Shown: piece after piece, positions 13,914 through 21,139 of the stretch
Numbering within the stretch: the first letter of the stretch is position 1
How the letters are laid out: every line of letters starts with the position of its first letter
Source: an uncultured bacterium
GTDB lineage: Bacteria > Bdellovibrionota_C > UBA2361 > CAKMMH01
Direction: 5' to 3'
DNA length: 21,139 bases
Assembly: GCA_927798255.1 (NCBI GenBank)
Contig: CAKMMH010000007.1
Span: forward strand, 1-21,139
The notes under the pieces: model-generated
What the model saw: only the letters and a program-made list of their open reading frames with translations
Databases searched by the model: none
Told to the model about the DNA's origin: nothing
Made by a program: the position numbers and the translations under genes

Positions 13914-15825
13914 TGAATGTATTAATGCTGCAAAATTAGCAGAAATTAAAGACAATTTTATTAAAGCTCAGCAAAATGTAAAACGCAGAATCATACTTTG
14001 TGCAGGTACTGGTTGTATGGCTGGTGGCTCAATGAAAGTTTATGATGAAGTTTGTAAAGAATTAAAAGCAAATGGACTTGATATTGTTGTAGAGCTTCAA
14101 AAAGAAAAAGAGTTAAATGAAAAAGGCGTATGGATGTCAAAAAGTGGTTGCCAAGGATTCTGTCAAATGGGACCTCTTTTATCTATTGAGCCTGATGGAA
14201 TTTTATATGTAAAAGTTAAACCAGAAGATGCAAAAGAAATAGTTGAAAAAACTATTCTTCATGGTGAAGTTATAGAAAGACTTTTGTATGTTGACCATAA
14301 TACAGGAAAACATTGTAAAGGAAAAAAAGAAATAGATTTCTATTCAAAGCAACATCGTGTTGCATTAAATGAATGCGGAAGTTTAGACCCAGAGAATGTT
14401 GAAGAATATATTTCTCACGGTGGTTACGCTGCAGCTGCCAAAGCTTATTTAGATATGGAACCAGAGGCAGTTTGTAAAATGATTCTTGACTCTGGATTAA
14501 GAGGTAGAGGAGGAGCTGGCTTCCCAACTGGTAAAAAATGGGATTTAACAAGAGTTGTTCAAGCTGACCTTAAATATATCGTATGTAATGCAGATGAGGG
14601 AGACCCAGGTGCTTTCATGGATAGAAGTGTTATGGAAGGAAATCCTCATGCAGTTATCGAAGGTATGATGATTGCAGCTCGTGCAATAGGGGCTAGCGAA
14701 GGGTATTTTTATGTTCGTGCTGAATATCCACTTGCAGTTAAACGTATTACTCGTGCTGTACAAGATGCAGAAAAAGAAGGTATCTTAGGTGATAATGTTT
14801 TTGGTACAGGCTTAAAATTACATCTTCACGTAATGGAAGGAGCAGGTGCGTTTGTTTGTGGTGAAGAAACTGCACTTATGGCATCAGTTGAAGGACATCG
14901 TGGTATGCCACGCCCCAAACCACCATTTCCAGCACAATCTGGACTTTGGAAAGCTCCTACTACAATTAACAATGTAGAAACTTTAGCAACAGTTCCATTT
15001 ATCGTAAGAAACGGTGTAGAAGAATTTAGAAAAATGGGAACAGAAACTTCTCCAGGTACTAAGACTTTTGCACTAACAGGACACGTTGTTAACACAGGTC
15101 TTATTGAAGTTCCAATGGGAACAACACTTAGAAAAATTATTTTTGATATTGGTGGTGGTGTTATTGATGATAACGGCAACCCTTGGCCAGATGGATTTAA
15201 GACTGTTCAAATTGGTGGTCCTTCAGGAGGTTGTTTGACAGAAGAACACTTAGATATGCCATTAGACTTTGACTCACTTCCAAAAGTTGGTGCAATGGTA
15301 GGATCTGGTGGACTTGTTGTAATGAACAAGAATACTTGTATGGTAAGTGTTGCAAGATTCTTTATGCAATTTATTCAAAATGAATCTTGTGGAAAATGTA
15401 TTCCTTGTAGAGAAGGTACAAAGCAGATGCTAAATCTTTTAGATGAAATTATTGATGGTACTGCAACAGCAGAAACTATCGAAACATTAGAAGAACTTGC
15501 AAAATCTGTAAGAATAAGCTCGCTTTGTGGATTAGGAAAGACAGCTCCAAACCCAGTGCTTGCTACACTTCGTTATTTTAGAGATGAAGTAAATGAGCAC
15601 GTGTTTAATAAGCGTTGTCCAACTAATCGTTGCCCTAAACTTTCAACACCTGTAATTGACAAAGAGAAATGCAAAGGATGCACAGCGTGTGCTAAACAGT
15701 GCCCAGTAGGTGCAATTTCTGGCACAATTAAACAGCCACACTCTATCGATAAAGATAAGTGTATTCGCTGTGGCTCTTGTGTAAGAACTTGTAAGTTTGG
15801 TGCAATTTCAGGTGTATCAGCTTAA
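13906..15825 (+). CDS. hydB: bifurcating [FeFe]-hydrogenase subunit HydB (NuoF-like)
   Basis: This is the flavin subunit that exchanges electrons with NAD(P)H, related to NuoF and HndC, 639 residues. Domains in order are: a thioredoxin-like [2Fe-2S] domain (C32, C37, C82, C86); the 51-kDa FMN/NADH domain with GRGGAGFPTGKKW (200-212) and NADEGDPGAFMDR (228-240); an SLBB-type region; a [4Fe-4S] site SCGKCIPC with C495, C498, C501 and C541; and a C-terminal two-cluster ferredoxin (C589, 592, 595, 599 and C619, 622, 625, 629). This is the domain set of HydB in electron-bifurcating complexes, where NADH and reduced ferredoxin together drive H2 formation. AGGAGG precedes the ATG, which overlaps hydC. 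Confidence 0.95.
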   Translation: MSNECINAAKLAEIKDNFIKAQQNVKRRIILCAGTGCMAGGSMKVYDEVCKELKANGLDIVVELQKEKELNEKGVWMSKSGCQGFCQMGPLLSIEPDGILYVKVKPEDAKEIVEKTILHGEVIERLLYVDHNTGKHCKGKKEIDFYSKQHRVALNECGSLDPENVEEYISHGGYAAAAKAYLDMEPEAVCKMILDSGLRGRGGAGFPTGKKWDLTRVVQADLKYIVCNADEGDPGAFMDRSVMEGNPHAVIEGMMIAARAIGASEGYFYVRAEYPLAVKRITRAVQDAEKEGILGDNVFGTGLKLHLHVMEGAGAFVCGEETALMASVEGHRGMPRPKPPFPAQSGLWKAPTTINNVETLATVPFIVRNGVEEFRKMGTETSPGTKTFALTGHVVNTGLIEVPMGTTLRKIIFDIGGGVIDDNGNPWPDGFKTVQIGGPSGGCLTEEHLDMPLDFDSLPKVGAMVGSGGLVVMNKNTCMVSVARFFMQFIQNESCGKCIPCREGTKQMLNLLDEIIDGTATAETIETLEELAKSVRISSLCGLGKTAPNPVLATLRYFRDEVNEHVFNKRCPTNRCPKLSTPVIDKEKCKGCTACAKQCPVGAISGTIKQPHSIDKDKCIRCGSCVRTCKFGAISGVSA

Positions 15826-15870
15826 AAAGTATCTGCTTAAAAGGTAAAAAGTTTTAAGTAAGCTTAAAAA

Positions 15871-15915
15871 TATCATTATAAAGATTATAAGAAGTATTTA
15901 ATCTTTATAATGATA
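15871..15915. other. perfect 17-bp hairpin between hydB and hydA
   Basis: Bases 15871-15887 pair perfectly with 15899-15915 around an 11-base loop. A-rich tracts flank both sides, so on the + strand there is no U tract and transcription should pass. It probably protects or processes the hydCBA mRNA. On the - strand it would be followed by TTTTT and could stop antisense transcription. A smaller stem, CTTAAAA/TTTTAAG, lies just before it near 15833. Confidence 0.6.
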
Positions 15916-15955
15916 AAAAAATATAAAAAGAAAAAAAGAACAAGGAGATTTTTAA

Positions 15956-17941
15956 ATGAGTGATGGAATAATTACAATAAATGGCAAACAGATTCCTATT
16001 AATGGTGAGCGTAGTATATTAGAGCTTGCAAAAAAAGCAGGAATTGATATTCCTACATTTTGTAATCATGCAGATTTAAGCGTATATGGAGCGTGTCGTT
16101 TATGTCTTGTTGATATTGACGGACGTATTGTTACAAGTTGTACAACAAAGCCACAAGATGGTATGAAAGTTTTAACAAACACAGATGAAATTAGAAAGCT
16201 AAGAAAGGTTGCTTTAGAGTTAATACTTGCAGACCACAATAAGTCTTGTCCAACATGCGATAAGAATAACACTTGCGAGCTTCAAAAATTAACTAGAGTA
16301 ATAGGTGTTGAAAATGTAAGATTTAAACCAACAAGAAAACCAAGACCTATTGATAATTCATCTGATTCTTTGACAAGAGACCCAAGTAAATGTGTACTTT
16401 GCGGAAACTGCGTTAGAGCTTGTAATGAAGTGCAAGGAATTGGCGTTTTAGATTTTGCAAAAAGAGGATCAAATGCGTATGTAACACCATGTCTTGATAA
16501 GCCACTATCAGAAGTTGATTGTGTGCTTTGCGGTCGTTGTGCTGCAGTTTGTCCAACAGGTGCAATCTTACCTAAGAATGAAATTGAAAAAGTAATGGCT
16601 GCATTAAATGATCCTACTAAAAAGACAGTAGTTCATATGGCGCCAGCTGTTAGAGTATCTCTAGGGGAAGCATTTGGCGAGGAACCTGGGGAGGTTTTAA
16701 CAAATAAGATTGCTGCTTGTTTAAGAATGCTAGGGTTTGATTTAGTGTTTGACACATCATTTAGTGCAGATTTAACAATAGTAGAAGAAGCAACAGAGTT
16801 TGTTAATCGTGTAATTAAGGGAGAGAAACTTCCTCAATTTACATCATGTTGCCCAGCGTGGGTTCGTTATGTTGAGCTTTTCTATCCTGATTTAAAGGAT
16901 AATTTATCATCTTGTCGTTCCCCTATGCAAATGTTTGGTGGCGTAATTAAGGATGCGCTTCCAGGAGAGCTTGGAGTAGATAAGAAAGACATATTTAATG
17001 TTGCAATTATGCCATGTACTGCAAAGAAACACGAAGCAGCATTAGAGCGTTTTACTCATGATGGAATTCGTGACACAGATGTAGTTTTAACAACTCAAGA
17101 ACTTGCTCAAATGATTGAGGGCGCGGGGATTAATTTTAAGAAAGTAGCGCCTGATAAATTTGATAAGCCATTTGGTGATTTCTCAGGTGGTGGTGTGATT
17201 TTTGGTGTAACAGGTGGTGTTACAGAAGCAGCACTTAGGTTTGCAGTAGAGAAATTAACAGGTGAGAAACTTCAAAATAGTGACTTTGTAGAAGTTAGAG
17301 GACAAGAGGGAATTAGGACTGCACAGTATACTGTTGCAGGAAAGACAATTCGCTTAGCTCTGGTTAGTGGCCTTGCAAATGCTAAGAAAGTTTGCGATGA
17401 AATTCGTGCTGGGAAATGTAACTATGACTTAATTGAAGTTATGGCATGTCCTGGAGGTTGCATAAATGGTGCAGGACAAATTAGAAACACAGACTTTGAT
17501 TATAGACAAAAAAGAAGTGCTGGAATTTATAATAATGATAAGAGTATGGAATTAAGAAACTCTCAAGATAACCCTGATATTAAGGCTTGTTATGAGAAGT
17601 TCTTAGGCGAGATTGGTGGAGAAAAAGCTCATCATTTACTTCACACTTATTATCATTCTCAGCCTACAAGCACGAGCTCTGTAGATATCTTTAACACAGG
17701 AAAGAAAGAGGGAAAAGTTTCAGTTAAAGTTTCTCTTGCAGGTAGAACAAAAGAAGAAACAAACTTACTTTCTGAGGTTCTAAACTTTATTGATTCAGAA
17801 AAATTACAAGATAAAGTTTATGTTGAAGGTACATTCTTCCTTCCTAAATGGGAAGAGGGCGTTAATGCTGAAGTTAATGGAATCACATTAAGTAAAGCTG
17901 ATATTAACGCAGTTAAAGATGCTATAAAGAAGGCTATCTAG
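15956..17941 (+). CDS. hydA: [FeFe]-hydrogenase catalytic subunit HydA
   Basis: This subunit makes or oxidises H2 at the H-cluster, 661 residues. Domains are: N-terminal [2Fe-2S] (C36, C47, C50, C62); His-Cys [4Fe-4S] (H94, C98, C101, C107); two [4Fe-4S] (C146, 149, 152, 156 and C189, 192, 195, 199); H-cluster motifs L1 TSCCPAW (296-302), L2 MPCTAKKHE (352-360) and L3 EVMACPGGC (494-502); and a small-subunit-like segment to about 568. Residues 586-650 resemble a thioredoxin-like [2Fe-2S] domain whose Cys are gone: GTFFLPKWEEGV stands where related domains have a G-x-F-C-x-x-x-C pattern. L3 continues INGAGQI rather than the usual GGGQP. With hydC and hydB this is an electron-bifurcating group A3 type set. 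AAGGAG precedes the ATG. Confidence 0.96.
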   Translation: MSDGIITINGKQIPINGERSILELAKKAGIDIPTFCNHADLSVYGACRLCLVDIDGRIVTSCTTKPQDGMKVLTNTDEIRKLRKVALELILADHNKSCPTCDKNNTCELQKLTRVIGVENVRFKPTRKPRPIDNSSDSLTRDPSKCVLCGNCVRACNEVQGIGVLDFAKRGSNAYVTPCLDKPLSEVDCVLCGRCAAVCPTGAILPKNEIEKVMAALNDPTKKTVVHMAPAVRVSLGEAFGEEPGEVLTNKIAACLRMLGFDLVFDTSFSADLTIVEEATEFVNRVIKGEKLPQFTSCCPAWVRYVELFYPDLKDNLSSCRSPMQMFGGVIKDALPGELGVDKKDIFNVAIMPCTAKKHEAALERFTHDGIRDTDVVLTTQELAQMIEGAGINFKKVAPDKFDKPFGDFSGGGVIFGVTGGVTEAALRFAVEKLTGEKLQNSDFVEVRGQEGIRTAQYTVAGKTIRLALVSGLANAKKVCDEIRAGKCNYDLIEVMACPGGCINGAGQIRNTDFDYRQKRSAGIYNNDKSMELRNSQDNPDIKACYEKFLGEIGGEKAHHLLHTYYHSQPTSTSSVDIFNTGKKEGKVSVKVSLAGRTKEETNLLSEVLNFIDSEKLQDKVYVEGTFFLPKWEEGVNAEVNGITLSKADINAVKDAIKKAI

Positions 17942-17943
17942 TA

Positions 17944-18067
17944 AAATAAACGATGCATCGAAAAGATGCTTCGCTATGTGAGGGAGCGTTATCCTCGCTG
18001 TGCTTTAGTGCAGCTTGCGGTGATGCTCCCCTCAAATGCTTTACTATTTCTTAAGCCTCGTTTATTT
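17944..18067. repeat. nested inverted-repeat element between hydA and the ATPase gene
   Basis: A perfect 10-bp inverted repeat, AAATAAACGA (17944-17953) and TCGTTTATTT (18058-18067), encloses a GC-rich core. Inside, GAGGGAGC (17980-17987) pairs with GCTCCCCTC (18025-18033, one bulge). At the centre GCTGTGC (17997-18003) pairs with GTGCAGC (18008-18014) around TTTA. A 10-bp palindrome, CGATGCATCG, lies at 17951-17960. It separates convergent genes and its right end touches the ATPase stop codon. It could be a bidirectional terminator-like structure or a miniature mobile element. Confidence 0.55.
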
Positions 18068-19326
18068 CACGCTAAATCAAGACTATTCTTGTTTAACAAA
18101 AAATCTTTAAGACCTAAAATTGTAATCCCGTTTTCTTGGTGCCTTGGAATAATATCTTCGTTTACAATAATTATCTTTTTAAATGAATTATCAATATGTA
18201 GTAATGATTTTTCTTCTTGTTGTTGCTTTTCTAATGTTGGCATCATATAAGCAGATTGGATATAGTATTGTTTACTTCCTGCATTTACAACAAAATCCAC
18301 TTCAAGTTGTTTCTTAGAATATGATTTGTCTTGGTTTTGTTCTCTAATTTCAATATTTCCAACATCAACTTGATATCCCATTATGCAAAGTTCATTATAT
18401 ATGACATTTTCTATTAAGTGTGTAGGTTCAAATTGTCTGAAGTTTAATCTTGCATTGCGAAGTCCTGTGTCTATAAAGTAGCATTTAAATGGAGTGTTTA
18501 AATATTTTTTCCCTTTTATATCGTATCGTAAAACTTTATTTATAAGAAAAGCATTTGAAAGATATGATAAGTAAAGTTTTATAGTTGGTTCTGAAATGGT
18601 TTTGTTATTTTGTACACTAGAAAAAGTATCAGAGAGTTTTTTAGGGTTAGTAAGTGTTCCAATATTTGATGCGAGGACATCTAAAAGTTCACTAAACTCG
18701 ATTTCATTCTTTATTTTATTTCTCTCTACTAAATCTTTAATGTAAGTTTCATAAAATAATCTTTTTAAATATTCTTCTTTTTCGGTATGTGTATCATATG
18801 AAAATAAGGCTGGCATTCCGCCATAGGTTAAATATTCATCAAGAGCTTTGTTCCAGCTACCATTTACAGCACTATAATATTCTGAAAAACTAAGAGGATG
18901 GATTTTAATTTCATCGCCTCTTCCTCTAAATTCAGTTACTATATCGGTAGTTAAAAACTTAGAGTTACTGCCAGTAACATAGACATCAAGGTTTTTAATA
19001 TAAAGGCAACCATTTAAAACACTTTCAAAATTATTCATAAGTTGTACTTCATCTATAAAAAGATAATACATATCATTATCTTTAATATTTGATTCTATGT
19101 ATTCATAACAAAGATCGGGATCTTGAAGCTTAATGTACTTTCTGTTATCTAATGCAATCGAAATTATATGATCATTTTTAATGCCTGATTCTAATAAGTG
19201 TTCTTTGAATAATTCAAAAAGTAAAAATGACTTTCCTGAGCGCCTAACGCCACTAATGATTTTTATGAATCCATTATGCTTGTGTTTTATTAATTTATTT
19301 AAGTATAAATCTCTTTTGATTCGCAT
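18067..19326 (-). CDS. AAA_14/DUF4143 family ATPase
   Basis: This is a P-loop ATPase of the common but poorly understood AAA_14 + DUF4143 type, 419 residues. It has Walker A GVRRSGKS (26-33), Walker B YYLFIDEVQ (87-95) and the sensor-like VTGSNSKFL (117-125). RGRGDEIKIHPLSFSEY (134-150) is typical of the family. The C-terminal DUF4143 region ends with QLEVDFVV and YYIQSAYM, recalling a PD-(D/E)xK nuclease-like fold. It is cytoplasmic, with no membrane segment. AAGAGG lies just upstream of the ATG on the minus strand. Such genes are often mobile-element-associated accessory genes, and here repeats flank it on both sides. The cellular role is unknown. Confidence 0.92.
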   Translation of the reverse strand: MRIKRDLYLNKLIKHKHNGFIKIISGVRRSGKSFLLFELFKEHLLESGIKNDHIISIALDNRKYIKLQDPDLCYEYIESNIKDNDMYYLFIDEVQLMNNFESVLNGCLYIKNLDVYVTGSNSKFLTTDIVTEFRGRGDEIKIHPLSFSEYYSAVNGSWNKALDEYLTYGGMPALFSYDTHTEKEEYLKRLFYETYIKDLVERNKIKNEIEFSELLDVLASNIGTLTNPKKLSDTFSSVQNNKTISEPTIKLYLSYLSNAFLINKVLRYDIKGKKYLNTPFKCYFIDTGLRNARLNFRQFEPTHLIENVIYNELCIMGYQVDVGNIEIREQNQDKSYSKKQLEVDFVVNAGSKQYYIQSAYMMPTLEKQQQEEKSLLHIDNSFKKIIIVNEDIIPRHQENGITILGLKDFLLNKNSLDLA

Positions 19327-19418
19327 AATAACCTCTTTTTGTTATTAATAAAATTTATTTGATTGAAAAGTTGATTTTAAAGCCAAATATGACATAAACA
19401 ATTAAATATGGCAATATT

Positions 19419-19460
19419 CTATTTTATATTTACGCCTATTTGGGCGTAAATATAAAATAG
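19419..19460. repeat. 42-bp palindrome, copy 1
   Basis: Bases 19419-19436 pair perfectly with 19443-19460 (18 bp) around a 6-base loop. The stem reads inward from CTATTTTATATTTACGCC. It lies in the 338-base gap between the divergent ATPase and NIF3 genes, which holds no ORF that I support. The rest of the gap is AT-rich, with a TATAAT at 19603-19608 that may belong to a NIF3 promoter. Confidence 0.7.
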
Positions 19461-19490
19461 AGCCTAAAAATATTTAATAAAAATCAGTTT

Positions 19491-19532
19491 CTATTTTATA
19501 TTTTCGCCCACATAGGCGTAAAAATAAAATAG
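19491..19532. repeat. 42-bp palindrome, copy 2 (inverted orientation)
   Basis: Bases 19491-19508 pair with 19515-19532, with two mismatches and a 6-base loop. The reverse complement of this copy matches copy 1 at 39 of 42 positions, including the loop (TATGTG against TATTTG). The two copies are therefore inverted relative to each other, 30 bases apart, giving a 114-bp inverted-repeat unit. Confidence 0.7.
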
Positions 19533-19664
19533 GATATTGTTTAAAATATATAACTAGTTAATAATATTAAATAATAGTTTTATTTAAAAATATTTCATTG
19601 TATATAATAACATATCTTATATATTTAAGTTTATATTGGAATTGGTGTTTACAAGGAATTTAAT

Positions 19665-20417
19665 ATGAAAACTGCAAAAAGAGATGATATCGTAAACTTT
19701 TGTAAAAAATATTTAAATGTTTCTAGCTTTGATGACCACTGCGAAAATGGACTTCAAATAGAAGGTGCTGATAAAGTAAGTAAAATTATTTTAGGCGTTT
19801 CTTGGTCGCAAAAACTTATTGATTATGCAATTTCTAAAAAAGCAGAGATGATTCTTGTTCATCATGGCATTTTCCCTAAAATGATAGGCAACCCTCCTAA
19901 AATTGATGGCTATATGAAAGGAAGATTAAAAAGCATGCTTTCAAATGATATCTCACTTGTTGGCTTTCATCTTCCACTTGATGCACATCCAAAAATTGGA
20001 AACAATATATCTCTTTGTAAACTTTTAGGCGTTAAGAATTTAAAACCTTACGATATTGGCTTTATAGGAAATTTAGAAAAGGCATGCTCATTAAATGATT
20101 TTGTAAATACTATTAATAAAAAATTAAATACCAAATCAGTCGTTACAAATAATGATAATAGAAAAATTAAAAAGATTGCTATTGTTTCTGGTGGTGCTGC
20201 AAGTTGGTATCAGGGAGCTCAAAAATTAGGAGCAGATGTGTTTGTAACAGGGGAGCTTTATGAAGGAGTTGTGCGTTCTTCTGAAGAAGAAAATATTTCA
20301 GTAATAGGTGCTGGGCACTATAACACTGAAAAACTTGGAGTGCAAAATTTAGGAAAATTACTTGAAAAAGAGTTTGGGATAAAATCAGAATTTGTTGATA
20401 TCCCTTGCGAAGTATAA
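19665..20417 (+). CDS. NIF3/YbgI family dinuclear metal protein
   Basis: NIF3 proteins form toroidal hexamers with a two-metal site. Many are annotated as GTP cyclohydrolase 1 type 2-like, but the true role is uncertain. The 250-residue protein has LVHHGIF with His66 and His67, FHLPLDAHP with Asp106, GELYEG with Glu197, and GHYNTEKLG with His218 and Glu222; these would be the metal ligands. The length matches the single-domain YbgI form. The ATG at 19665 has AAGGA 14-10 bases upstream. A strong hairpin follows its stop. Confidence 0.92.
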   Translation: MKTAKRDDIVNFCKKYLNVSSFDDHCENGLQIEGADKVSKIILGVSWSQKLIDYAISKKAEMILVHHGIFPKMIGNPPKIDGYMKGRLKSMLSNDISLVGFHLPLDAHPKIGNNISLCKLLGVKNLKPYDIGFIGNLEKACSLNDFVNTINKKLNTKSVVTNNDNRKIKKIAIVSGGAASWYQGAQKLGADVFVTGELYEGVVRSSEEENISVIGAGHYNTEKLGVQNLGKLLEKEFGIKSEFVDIPCEV

Positions 20418-20429
20418 AGTCAAAGAGTG

Positions 20430-20482
20430 CTGATTAATGAAAAGTACATTCAATGAGTAAATTTTCATTAATCAGTGTTTTC
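20430..20482 (+). terminator. hairpin after NIF3 gene
   Basis: A perfect 14-bp stem pairs 20430-20443 with 20462-20475 around an 18-base loop. GTTTTC follows, a short U run. It probably ends the NIF3 transcript. The stem also covers the possible ATG at 20453 of the next ORF, so the two may interact. Confidence 0.65.
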
Positions 20483-20861
20483 TTGAAAGTTTCTATTGCA
20501 GGAAAAGATGGAGAGAGTTACCCATATGATGCTATGATAGACACACGACATAATAACTTGCAAATTTGTGAGTTTTTTGAAAGTCGATCTTGATCTTTTT
20601 GAGGTTAAAGTTTGTTCGTTAGAAACTTTAGCTAAAGGAAGCTATCTATATGATAAGTTTTCCGAAAAGCAGGGGAAAGAGTCAGATGTAATGTTTCTTG
20701 ACTTTGATGACCCGTTTCATGGAAAGGTATGGATGCCTGATTCGGAATCAAATTTAGGGATAGTCGAAGTTGCGCATCCTTACGGTATAAGTGAGATGTT
20801 CTTTTCACATATTACACCAGATGGTATTGCGTATACAGACGGCGAGTTTTCTCATTTCTAA
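20453..20861 (+). pseudogene. frameshifted small gene of unknown function
   Basis: A frame from ATG 20453 reads through LKVSIAGKDGESYPYDAMID and RHNNLQICEFF, then stops at 20591-20593. A second frame, open through GTG 20568 to 20861, reads FLKVDLDLFEVKVCSLE...VMFLDFDDPFHGKVWMPD...GELSHF-like and ends GEFSHF. Removing one T from the T6 run at 20573-20578 joins them into about 135 residues (CEF-LKVDLDLF). I infer one gene with a homopolymer indel, either real, from sequencing, or slippage-tolerated. The C-terminal part is acidic and aromatic, with no Cys cluster, signal or family that I recognise. If the first part is spurious, 20568-20861 alone would be a 97-residue hypothetical protein. Confidence 0.5.
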
Positions 20862-20885
20862 AAAAGGTTTTCATGTTAAAAGGGG

Positions 20886-20912
20886 AGGTGCCTTTAATCT
20901 TTCAAGACACCT
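20886..20912 (-). terminator. terminator of the minus-strand small membrane protein gene
   Basis: On the minus strand AGGTGTCTT pairs with AAGGCACCT (nine pairs, one G-U) around a 9-base loop, followed by CCCCTTTT. On the + strand the same stem has one C-A mismatch, so it fits the minus-strand gene better but may serve both converging genes. Confidence 0.6.
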
Positions 20913-20916
20913 TCTC

Positions 20917-21087
20917 TTATCTTTTCTTTAACCAAAAAATCTTAATTAAACTCATTGAAAATGTAGATAAAGTAAATCCTAAAGTTAGAATAATTGCATT
21001 TATTAGTAGTTCTTCCATTTTTAACGTATTCATTACAAGTACCATTACAAGATAAGTTAAAATGATAATTGAAACTTTACGAGTCAT
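20917..21087 (-). CDS. small two-segment membrane protein
   Basis: A 56-residue minus-strand ORF begins MTRKVSIIILTYLVMVLVMN. Two hydrophobic stretches are visible, about 5-19 and 27-50, separated by the short TLKMEELL turn, with a basic end FWLKKR. This suggests a small inner-membrane hairpin protein. No clear Shine-Dalgarno is seen. A well-placed terminator (20886-20912) right after the stop supports it. The overlapping + strand ORF at 20873-21055 is likely its shadow. No family is recognised. Confidence 0.55.
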   Translation of the reverse strand: MTRKVSIIILTYLVMVLVMNTLKMEELLINAIILTLGFTLSTFSMSLIKIFWLKKR

Positions 21088-21139
21088 GCTTGTTTCTAAG
21101 CTTTGTCTAGCTCTACTCTTTTGTTTCTTTCTTTTATTT

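Noticed and set aside
17966..18250. + strand ORF of 94 codons after hydA
   Set aside because: Its 3' two thirds is antisense to the ATPase gene and the rest lies in the nested inverted-repeat element. The translation shows no protein-like conservation.
19419..19532. CRISPR-like repeat-spacer-repeat reading of the two palindromes
   Set aside because: There are only two units, in opposite orientation, with no cas genes; a true array has direct repeats.
20873..21055. + strand ORF of 60 codons near the right end
   Set aside because: The minus strand of the same stretch encodes a better candidate with two membrane segments and its own terminator.

Overview
The window is a roughly 30% GC bacterial chromosome segment. 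Its left part is a housekeeping block in the order rpsB-tsf-pyrH-frr-uppS-cdsA-rseP-tsaB. Its right part holds a three-gene electron-bifurcating [FeFe]-hydrogenase operon, a DUF4143-type ATPase, a NIF3 protein and small unknown genes. EF-Ts ends in RFARF...[16 protein letters not shown], a tail I associate with cyanobacterial-type EF-Ts. With the AT-rich genome and fermentative hydrogenase, this suggests a gut Melainabacteria/Gastranaerophilales-like organism. That assignment is inference from memory; other AT-rich anaerobes remain possible.

Layout. 1-6168: translation, pyrimidine and envelope genes, all on +, with an attenuator-like hairpin between rpsB and tsf and a strong terminator after tsf. 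6169-13394: an accessory island with lower coding density and more decay. 13395-17941: hydC-hydB-hydA. 17942-19664: a minus-strand ATPase flanked by two different sets of inverted repeats. 19665-21139: NIF3, a frameshifted small ORF and a convergent small membrane protein.

The accessory island is the most interesting part. It carries two paralogous copies of one cassette: a radical SAM/SPASM enzyme with a C-terminal PqqD/RRE-like domain, a small peptide beginning MI.L....(I/L)D.FDD.F.AS, a terminator-like hairpin, and a cytoplasmic HExxH...E peptidase. Copy 1 (6218-7679) has lost most of its radical SAM gene and has a truncated peptide but keeps an intact peptidase. Copy 2 (10352-13054) has a radical SAM gene broken by a frameshift and a large internal deletion, an intact 74-residue peptide with ten cysteines, and a frameshifted double-domain peptidase. 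Between them lie a CntK/histidine-racemase-like epimerase, a GNAT acetyltransferase of higher GC content, and a VanX-like D,D-dipeptidase. A 28-bp repeat precedes both cassettes and the racemase gene, so these units may share a promoter or a recombination history. My reading is a decaying, duplicated RiPP (ribosomally made, modified peptide) locus, possibly tied to D-amino-acid chemistry. Intact relatives in other genomes would be needed to prove it.

Several lesions sit in or near short homopolymers and could be sequencing errors. The large radical SAM deletions could not.
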